A DNA stretch of 12,828 bases from Bacteroidales bacterium (GTDB taxonomy: Bacteria > Bacteroidota > Bacteroidia > Bacteroidales > UBA7960), in contig PWNO01000170.1 in the NCBI GenBank assembly GCA_003557765.1, positions 1 to 12,828 on the forward strand, read 5' to 3'. Within the stretch, counting starts at the first letter, position 1, and every line of letters starts with the position of its first letter. Under the pieces are notes generated by a model that was given only the letters and a program-made list of their open reading frames with translations, was not told the DNA's origin and ran no database searches. Shown here in pieces: positions 1 through 5,840 of the stretch. The position numbers and the translations under genes are program-made.

Positions 1-1077
1 ATAGCGGCCTTCAACAACGTCGTTTGCGCCAAGATTGCGTGCATAGCCGAGGTACAAGCCTCCGCGAATGCGGTTACCATATACCATATTAAACCATGAA
101 GACAAGTGATTTAAGGGTGTATAGCTTACGAAACCATCATCATCAATGAGTTTTTCGGCATAGCCGCCAAGCATCAGGTGCTCACTGAGGTTTTGTCCAT
201 AAATGGCTTTGGCTTTCAGGTTAAGCTTATCCAGCGAAAAACCACCGTAGGCCATGAAAGCATAAGTGCCAATTTGCTCATCGGTATAGAGGCCAACATC
301 ATTATTTTGACTACCTTCTGTTTCCAGCTGCGGCCGAATCACTTTATAATCTGCTGCCAGCCCTGTGGTCAGATGTTGATGGTCACGACTCCACTGAATG
401 TGAAAGTTGGGGATGGTTGTACTGCGCAGATAGTCTGGAGAAATGCCATGCGGCCCATCACTGGCATTGTCGCGCTGGCCAATCATTGATAGCAGCCAAC
501 TGGACTGACCGTGGTGATAGGTCAGCGAGGCCTGGGGGTTGCGAATGAATGGCTGAAAGGGGGCGCCAGTGTTCAGTGAAACCACATCAGGCATCACAGC
601 TGCAGTGAACATTGGATGCCACCACTGCCCCAGAAGCAAATCCCATCGTTCCCAGGACAGGTTCAAATAAGCATGACGCAAACGAAATCCGTTAATGTCT
701 GCGTCGGTGACACCGGAAAAATCGGCTTCGATCATTCCGCTTACCCGGGCACCAAATGCATCCGGGCCGGAAATGTGGCTGGCCACACGTGAGGTGATGG
801 CTGAAAAATTAAACACGGGATCACCATGAATGTCGCGGCCATTTGCATCCAATCTTTCCCTTGAAGGAAACAGCAGAAACAGGTCTTCCCGCGCAGCTAC
901 CACCGTGCGGCTGTCGACCCAGTAGTCTGTCTTTACAAAGCCACGCAAGCTGATGGAGAAACCAGCATCTTCCGGACTGTCGGGCACTTCACTTTCACCT
1001 GTAGTTCCATCACTGGCAACTGAATGCAAGGAAACACATAGAAGGACTAAAATCTGTAGGATAAACCTGTGCATCAT
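1..1077 (-). CDS. Outer-membrane beta-barrel porin-like protein (C-terminus outside window)
   Basis: An open frame of 359 codons runs from an ATG at 1077 to the window edge with no stop, so the C-terminal part is missing. Residues 1-21 look like a signal peptide: basic MMHR start, hydrophobic ILQILVLLCVSL, then a small-residue cleavage zone. The mature part begins with an acidic, Gly/Ser-rich linker. It then shows alternating hydrophobic/polar strands with aromatic ends, such as GFVKTDYWVDSR, FRLRHAYLNLSWERWDLLLGQWW and NPQASLTYHHG. The strand followed by LGQWWHP resembles trimeric-porin and DcaP-like barrels. It lies 34 bases downstream of a sodium:solute symporter on the same strand, so it is probably the last visible gene of that operon and could pass the same solute across the outer membrane. 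A second ATG directly follows the first. The barrel class is fairly secure; family and substrate are not identified. Confidence 0.72.
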   Translation of the reverse strand, partial: MMHRFILQILVLLCVSLHSVASDGTTGESEVPDSPEDAGFSISLRGFVKTDYWVDSRTVVAAREDLFLLFPSRERLDANGRDIHGDPVFNFSAITSRVASHISGPDAFGARVSGMIEADFSGVTDADINGFRLRHAYLNLSWERWDLLLGQWWHPMFTAAVMPDVVSLNTGAPFQPFIRNPQASLTYHHGQSSWLLSMIGQRDNASDGPHGISPDYLRSTTIPNFHIQWSRDHQHLTTGLAADYKVIRPQLETEGSQNNDVGLYTDEQIGTYAFMAYGGFSLDKLNLKAKAIYGQNLSEHLMLGGYAEKLIDDDGFVSYTPLNHLSSWFNMVYGNRIRGGLYLGYARNLGANDVVEGRY

Positions 1078-1111
1078 GGCATTGGCAATTATGGTACTGA
1101 AATGTAATCGT

Positions 1112-2560
1112 TTACATGGTGGCGTCCTGCTTTGGCCGGGTGAGCATACTGACCAGCGGATTCAGGGTCAATGAAGTGATCATGCCGATTGTACCAGCCT
1201 GTGGGGATGGTAATCCGGCGCCATAAAGCACCAGGCATATCAGCAGTCCGCCTGTTCCTGAAGCGATTGCCCCTGCACGGGTCATTCTTTTACTGTACAA
1301 GCCCCAGATAAAGGGTCCGAGGAAAAACGAACCCAGGGCTCCCCAGGAGATACCCAGGATCATCACGATGCTATCGATGTTCAAATAGGCCAGCACCACC
1401 GACAAGACAATGAAAAGGGCACTCATCAGGCGCATCATCAGGGTCATAGACTTGTCCCTGATATCTGTGTGAATGAAACCCTGGAAGAAGTCCTTGACAA
1501 ATGTAGAGCTCGATACCAGCACAAGGGCCGCCAGTGTGGACATGGATGCGGACAGGATCAGCAGCAGGATGATGACGCTCAGGGATACGGGAACGACGTT
1601 GGTAAGGAGTTCTGGCATCAGGATGTCAAATATAGGGCGTCCTTGAAGATCAAAAGCAGCAGGTGCCGATTCCGGCGTCAGAAAAACCCGCGACGTAGAT
1701 CCGATAAAATAAGCTACACCGCCAATGAGGATGGCAAAAAAGGTGGATGCGATCATGCCCTGTTTGATGGTAGCCTTATCCCTGATGGCATAAAATTTTT
1801 GCATCAGCTGCGGCATGGCAAAGGGAGCCATGCTGGTAAGCAGCACCATGGAAAGCAGGGGCCACCATCCCGGCGGGCCAACCACCCGTGTCAGACCCGG
1901 GTCAATGTCGCGCAGGGCAAAAGTAATCTGTGGCAGTCCGCCTCCCTCGTTTACTGTACTGAAAAATAATACAATCACACTCACGGCCATGATGATGCCA
2001 AAGATCATGTCTATCAGGGCCATCGACTTGTAACCGCCAAGCACCATATACAGGGCCGTAAAGAAACCCATAAATGCCAGGGCATGCCAGTATTCGATAT
2101 TAAAATTTGACGTAAACAGATAGGAGAGCCCCATAAATACGGCAGCAGTGTATGGGATCATAAACACAAAGATCACCAGGCTGGCAAGCAGCTTGAGTTC
2201 CGGGGCACGATAGCGCTTCAGCAAAAAATCGGGCATGGTGTAAGCCCCGTATTCGCTCGCCGCATCTTTCAGGCGCATGCCGACCACCCACCAGACGACC
2301 AGGACGCCGAGCATTGCATTAAAAAGGGCAATCCAAAGGCCTGAGAAGCCAAAATTCCAGCCCACATTCCCGGCAAAACCGATGAACAGCACAGCACTGA
2401 AATAGGCCGTGCCATAAGAAAAGGCGGTCATCCATGGACCCACCTTGCCCCCACCAAGATAAAAGTCATTAAACGTTTTTGTACCCCTAAAGCCACGTAT
2501 GCCCACCCAGATGATCATCAGAACATATAATCCCAGTACAATAACTCTTACAGATTCCAT
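1112..2560 (-). CDS. Sodium:solute symporter (SSF/SLC5 family)
   Basis: A 482-residue inner-membrane protein with about 13 hydrophobic segments, the usual SSF size and layout (LeuT fold). The N-terminus gives TM1 (residues 6-22) followed by the loop FNDFYLGGGKVGPW, a typical SSF start with the family's FYLGGR-like motif. TM8 contains SASMSTLAALVLVSS (337-351); S341-T342 align with the Ser-Thr pair that binds Na+ at the Na2 site in PutP-type carriers. GGYKSMALID (175-184) matches the family's GGxxAVxxTD region but lacks the usual Thr-Asp...Gln, so this is a divergent subgroup. It lies 38 bases after an ADP-forming acyl-CoA synthetase gene and 34 bases before a porin-like gene. A monocarboxylate or similar organic acid is therefore the likeliest substrate, by context only. 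The ATG at 2558-2560 puts TM1 at the expected place. Confidence 0.88.
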   Translation of the reverse strand: MESVRVIVLGLYVLMIIWVGIRGFRGTKTFNDFYLGGGKVGPWMTAFSYGTAYFSAVLFIGFAGNVGWNFGFSGLWIALFNAMLGVLVVWWVVGMRLKDAASEYGAYTMPDFLLKRYRAPELKLLASLVIFVFMIPYTAAVFMGLSYLFTSNFNIEYWHALAFMGFFTALYMVLGGYKSMALIDMIFGIIMAVSVIVLFFSTVNEGGGLPQITFALRDIDPGLTRVVGPPGWWPLLSMVLLTSMAPFAMPQLMQKFYAIRDKATIKQGMIASTFFAILIGGVAYFIGSTSRVFLTPESAPAAFDLQGRPIFDILMPELLTNVVPVSLSVIILLLILSASMSTLAALVLVSSSTFVKDFFQGFIHTDIRDKSMTLMMRLMSALFIVLSVVLAYLNIDSIVMILGISWGALGSFFLGPFIWGLYSKRMTRAGAIASGTGGLLICLVLYGAGLPSPQAGTIGMITSLTLNPLVSMLTRPKQDATM

Positions 2561-2598
2561 CTAAAAAGACCAATTATTCAGATTGTTAATCTTTTGAT

Positions 2599-4659
2599 TT
2601 ACGCTTTGACAATACGTATCCGGGCATCTACAGCCACAACGTTTTTTTCATTACCCAACAAGGGGTTCAGGTCCATTTCAAAGATCTCAGGGGCAGCCTC
2701 TACCAGGGATGATAATCTGACCAGCACTTCTGCAAACGCATCAATGTCAATGCCTTCTTTGCCGCGCACACCTTCAAGAATGTCATAACTTTTCAGGCTG
2801 TCTATCATATCGAGCGCTTCTTCAACATTGATAGGATATAAACGGGTAGCGACATCCTTCAACACCTCAATGAAAATGCCACCCATCCCGCATAGGATCA
2901 TGTGCCCGAACTTGTCTTCCTTTTTCACGCCGGCAAACAGCTCAATGCCATCCAGCATGGGTTGCATCAGCACGCTTGTGGTATCCCTGATCTGCATCAT
3001 GCGCCTAAATTCACTGACCACGGTTTCCTGGTCTTTAACGCCCAGCACCACACCACCAACATCAGATTTATGCACCGGTCCTACCACTTTCATGACCAGG
3101 GGGTAGCCCATCCGTCCTGCTGCTTTTACCGCGGCCTCTTCGGTCTCCACGACGGCCTCCGTGACGCGGGAAATGCCCGCGGCATCCAGGACTGTCTGCA
3201 CCTGCTTGGGAGTCATGTATCCATCATCGGCAGCATCAATGACCTGCCTGATCTTTGCCCGGTCCACCTTGGGCATGACAATGTCTTCACTTGAAGGTGG
3301 CGGCGCATGGTACACCCGGCTAAGCGCCCGACCTAGCACCACTTCATCCGGAAAGTTCACGTATCCCTTTTCCAGGAAGGCATCCACCTCATCCCTGGCT
3401 GTCAATATGCTTGGCAACACAGGATATATGGGCTTCTTGCAGGTGCGCATCTTTTGATCCAGCACATCATATACATCATATACCGGAAACAATCCGGGGG
3501 TACCGAAAATTACCACGATGCCATCAATGTTGTCAAAGTATTTATCGGTATAATCCAAAATGATGCCAAGCTGTTCCGCTGTACCGGTAGCCAGGAAGTC
3601 TATCGGGTTGGCCACTGATGATCCGGGAAACAACTCTTCAAGCAGGTCGCTGGCTTTAGGTGACTCTATGGCCGGCACTTCGAGGCCACCCTCGCTGAGG
3701 GCATCGGTGAGCATCACAGCAGGTCCACCCGCATGGGTGATCACAGCCAGGTTATGTCCTTTTAACCTGGGGTAAGTGAAAACAGAGGCTACTGCGATCA
3801 GGTCCTCTCGACCGTAACAACGCACAATGCCAGCCTTGCGGAAAAGTGCATCAACGGCCACATCAGGACTAGCAAGTGCACCCGTATGTGAGGATGCTGC
3901 CCGGCTACCTGCCTCAGAACTGCCAGCCTTGACAGCCGCAATGCGACAGCCCTTGCGAATCAGTGATGCGGCATGCGTAAGCAACATTCGCGGCTTTCTG
4001 ATGTCTTCAATATATAACAACTTGATGCGCGAACTGTGTTCCGGATCAAAAGATTCGTCCCAATGCTTTACAACCTCTTCCACTCCCATCTGGGCACTGT
4101 TTCCTACAGAAAACACGTTGGCAAAACTTAAGCCCTTGGGAATGCCAGCCTCCATGATGAAACAAGCCGTAGCACCTGAGCCGGAAACAAAGTCACAACC
4201 ATGCGTGTCGAGCTTAGGAATGGGGTAAGTAAACACGCTATGATGGTTTGGTGTCAGTACACCAATACAATTGGGACCTATGAGTGCACCATCCACCTCA
4301 TCCACAATGTCGACAAGCTTTTTCTCCAAAGCAGCACCCGCGTCACTCTCTTCACTGAACCCTGCAGAAAGCACGATGAAAGCCCGTGTCCCCTTCTGAT
4401 TGGCAAGAACATCCACCGTGTCTGGCACAAATTGCGCAGCAATGGCAATAATGGCAAGATCTGTCTCGGGCAGATCCGCTACGTCCGCATAGCTTTTAAT
4501 GCCCTGCACCTCGCTCTCTTTCAGATTGGTTACATAAAGGTCTCCGGCAAATTTGCCGTCAATCAGGTTCTTTAATACTTTCCCCCCGGGTTTGGCCGTA
4601 TTGTTCGAACCACCAACCACCACAATGCTTTTGGGATTGATCAATGCCTTGTTTATCAT
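2599..4659 (-). CDS. Acetate/acyl-CoA ligase, ADP-forming, fused alpha-beta type
   Basis: This NDP-forming acyl-CoA synthetase catalyses acyl-CoA + ADP + Pi = acid + CoA + ATP in the cytoplasm. Numbered from the ATG at 4659 (686 residues), the order is: CoA-binding Rossmann domain (about 5-125, PKSIVVVGGSNNTAKPGG); succinyl-CoA-ligase-like domains (about 135-450) with the catalytic phospho-histidine H258 in SSHTGALA; and a C-terminal ATP-grasp domain (about 465-686). The ATP-grasp part has HKSDVGGVVLGV with a second conserved histidine (H530) and DLNPLL near the end for Mg-nucleotide binding. Alpha and beta parts are fused as in most bacterial members, and all key residues are present. An in-frame ATG at 4689 and a TTG at 4692 also exist; 4659 is preferred because family members start just before the NPKSI segment. 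It is the first gene of the operon with the symporter and porin. The substrate could be acetate, propionate, a branched-chain or an aryl acid. Confidence 0.9.
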   Translation of the reverse strand: MINKALINPKSIVVVGGSNNTAKPGGKVLKNLIDGKFAGDLYVTNLKESEVQGIKSYADVADLPETDLAIIAIAAQFVPDTVDVLANQKGTRAFIVLSAGFSEESDAGAALEKKLVDIVDEVDGALIGPNCIGVLTPNHHSVFTYPIPKLDTHGCDFVSGSGATACFIMEAGIPKGLSFANVFSVGNSAQMGVEEVVKHWDESFDPEHSSRIKLLYIEDIRKPRMLLTHAASLIRKGCRIAAVKAGSSEAGSRAASSHTGALASPDVAVDALFRKAGIVRCYGREDLIAVASVFTYPRLKGHNLAVITHAGGPAVMLTDALSEGGLEVPAIESPKASDLLEELFPGSSVANPIDFLATGTAEQLGIILDYTDKYFDNIDGIVVIFGTPGLFPVYDVYDVLDQKMRTCKKPIYPVLPSILTARDEVDAFLEKGYVNFPDEVVLGRALSRVYHAPPPSSEDIVMPKVDRAKIRQVIDAADDGYMTPKQVQTVLDAAGISRVTEAVVETEEAAVKAAGRMGYPLVMKVVGPVHKSDVGGVVLGVKDQETVVSEFRRMMQIRDTTSVLMQPMLDGIELFAGVKKEDKFGHMILCGMGGIFIEVLKDVATRLYPINVEEALDMIDSLKSYDILEGVRGKEGIDIDAFAEVLVRLSSLVEAAPEIFEMDLNPLLGNEKNVVAVDARIRIVKA

Positions 4660-4754
4660 TGCGCGTAAGTTTAATCGGTGATGAGCCATCAATGGTCTTA
4701 TCGCACCACGACCTGCTCAATGAACATTTGTTAAGATGCTATTCGGATAAACAT

Positions 4755-4782
4755 GTTTTTGCGAAAAAACGTTTCGAAATTA
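4755..4782. promoter_or_regulatory. Palindrome cluster and weak minus-strand promoter in divergent intergenic region
   Basis: The 248-base gap between the acyl-CoA synthetase start and nth holds an inverted repeat GTTTTT-GCGA-AAAAAC (4755-4770). It runs into two overlapping perfect 8-base palindromes, AAACGTTT (4767-4774) and TTTCGAAA (4772-4779). Read on the minus strand, 4782-4775 gives TAATTTCG, one mismatch from the Bacteroidota -7 element TAnnTTTG, about 115 bases ahead of the synthetase ATG. This is a plausible operator/promoter for the carboxylate operon. Short palindromes are frequent by chance and no -33 element sits at the right distance, so confidence is low. Confidence 0.22.
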
Positions 4783-4798
4783 GGCAATAAAATGGACA

Positions 4799-4833
4799 TT
4801 TGCAGAAGGCACAAAGAAAAATCCATATTTTAG
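4799..4833 (+). promoter_or_regulatory. Possible nth promoter
   Basis: TTTG at 4799-4802 and TATTTTAG at 4826-4833 (one mismatch to TAnnTTTG) could form a Bacteroidota -33/-7 pair ahead of nth. The spacer is 23 bases, slightly longer than the usual 19-21. Transcription would start near 4840, leaving a leader of about 68 bases. This is a weak motif-only call. Confidence 0.2.
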
Positions 4834-4907
4834 CCTGGAAGTTCTATATTGGCCCATTACCTGTACCTTGTGCCAACCCTTGATCCGGTTATCATAACAA
4901 TATCATT

Positions 4908-5549
4908 ATGAGAAAAAAAGAACGCTTCGATTATGTATTGAACTATTTTGCCGAACACGTACCGGCACCTGAGACGGAACTGATGTATGCCAACCCATAT
5001 CAGCTGCTGGTAGCAGTCATCCTGTCCGCACAATGTACCGACAAAAGGGTCAATATGATCACCCCACCTTTATTTGCGCGTTTTCCCGATCCGGAAAGCC
5101 TGGCTGCTGCGTCTCAGGAGGAGATCTATACCTACATCAAAAGCTGCTCATACCCCAACAACAAAAGCAAAAATCTGCTGGGCATGGCAAGGGTGCTCAT
5201 CGACGACTTCCATGGCCAGGTCCCGGAAGAAGTCAATGATCTCACCAGGCTACCCGGTGTGGGACGCAAGACGGCCAACGTGATCGCCTCTGTAATATAC
5301 AATAAGCCGGCCCTGGCTGTAGACACCCACGTTTTTCGGGTGGCGCACCGTATTGGTTTGACTACCAACGCCAAAACTCCGCTGGCGGCCGAAAGACAAC
5401 TTGTAAAATACATTCCACAGCATCAGCTCGCCATTGCCCATCACTGGCTCATCCTGCACGGAAGATATGTTTGTCTGGCGCGCAAACCAAAATGTGACAT
5501 CTGCCCCCTGACAGAAGCCTGCAAGTTTTACCAGGCAAACAAAAAATGA
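4908..5549 (+). CDS. nth: Endonuclease III (DNA glycosylase/AP lyase)
   Basis: This base-excision-repair enzyme removes oxidised pyrimidines and cleaves the abasic strand by beta-elimination. The 213-residue length is normal for the family. The helix-hairpin-helix motif LPGVGRKTANVI (115-126) carries the catalytic lysine K121, and VDTHVFRVAHRIGL (138-151) carries the catalytic aspartate D139. The C-terminus has the four-cysteine iron-sulfur pattern C-x6-C-x2-C-x5-C at C189, C196, C199 and C205. SAQCTD (40-45) is the conserved early helix segment. All functional residues are present, so it should be active. It is transcribed divergently from the acyl-CoA synthetase operon and seems to be a stand-alone gene, since the next gene is almost 300 bases away behind its own promoter element. 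The ATG at 4908 fits the family N-terminus. Confidence 0.96.
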   Translation: MRKKERFDYVLNYFAEHVPAPETELMYANPYQLLVAVILSAQCTDKRVNMITPPLFARFPDPESLAAASQEEIYTYIKSCSYPNNKSKNLLGMARVLIDDFHGQVPEEVNDLTRLPGVGRKTANVIASVIYNKPALAVDTHVFRVAHRIGLTTNAKTPLAAERQLVKYIPQHQLAIAHHWLILHGRYVCLARKPKCDICPLTEACKFYQANKK

Positions 5550-5632
5550 AACCTCCATCCGAAAGAATTGACAAACAGGGGAGTGATTATATATTGGAGG
5601 TTTGGCTTCGCCGAACATGCAAGTGCTCGGAT
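5549..5632 (+). other. Inverted repeats downstream of nth (possible terminator or structured RNA)
   Basis: Starting on the last base of nth, AAACCTCCA (5549-5557) is the exact reverse complement of TGGAGGTTT (5595-5603). The 3' arm overlaps a compact hairpin, GTTTGGC-TTC-GCCGAAC (5600-5616, seven pairs including one G-T wobble). ATCCGA (5557-5562) is also the reverse complement of TCGGAT (5627-5632). The long-range pairings cross each other in H-type pseudoknot fashion, and the small hairpin competes with the first one. There is no downstream T tract, so a classical intrinsic terminator is not supported. The rest of the spacer to 5790 is AT-rich and shows nothing else recognisable. Confidence 0.35.
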
Positions 5633-5791
5633 CATGTGACCCAAATATAAAATTATACACACATGAATTGAATTATGTCAACAGACTGACAAGTAAGAAA
5701 ATAATTATTGCATGGCAAGCACCATATGAACAAAATATAAATATTATTATCAGATGAACCCCTGCAATGCCGCACAAGTCACCGTTTGTAT

Positions 5792-5799
5792 TATCTTTG
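5792..5799 (+). promoter_or_regulatory. Promoter -7 element for the NagZ-like fusion gene
   Basis: TATCTTTG matches the Bacteroidota housekeeping -7 consensus TAnnTTTG at every fixed position. It lies 41 bases before the ATG at 5841, predicting a start site near 5806 and a leader of about 35 bases. No TTTG lies at the usual -33 distance; the only nearby TTTG (5785-5788) is too close. Confidence 0.5.
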
Positions 5800-5840
5800 C
5801 AAGGTAAGTTTGTTTTGATTAAAGCTTTACTGTTACCGGC

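Noticed and set aside
786..791. CACGTG in the porin gene as a second parS
   Set aside because: Only the six-base core matches; the flanks do not fit TGTTT...AAACA, and it lies inside coding sequence.
1469..1969. Plus-strand open frame of 166 codons opposite the symporter gene
   Set aside because: It is antisense to a complete membrane protein gene and its Gln/His/Arg-rich, low-hydrophobicity product resembles no family. Similar opposite-strand frames elsewhere were left out for the same reason.
4660..4692. Upstream TTG/ATG starts for the acyl-CoA synthetase
   Set aside because: They would add 10-11 residues ahead of the normal family start before NPKSI, and no ribosome-binding signal supports them.
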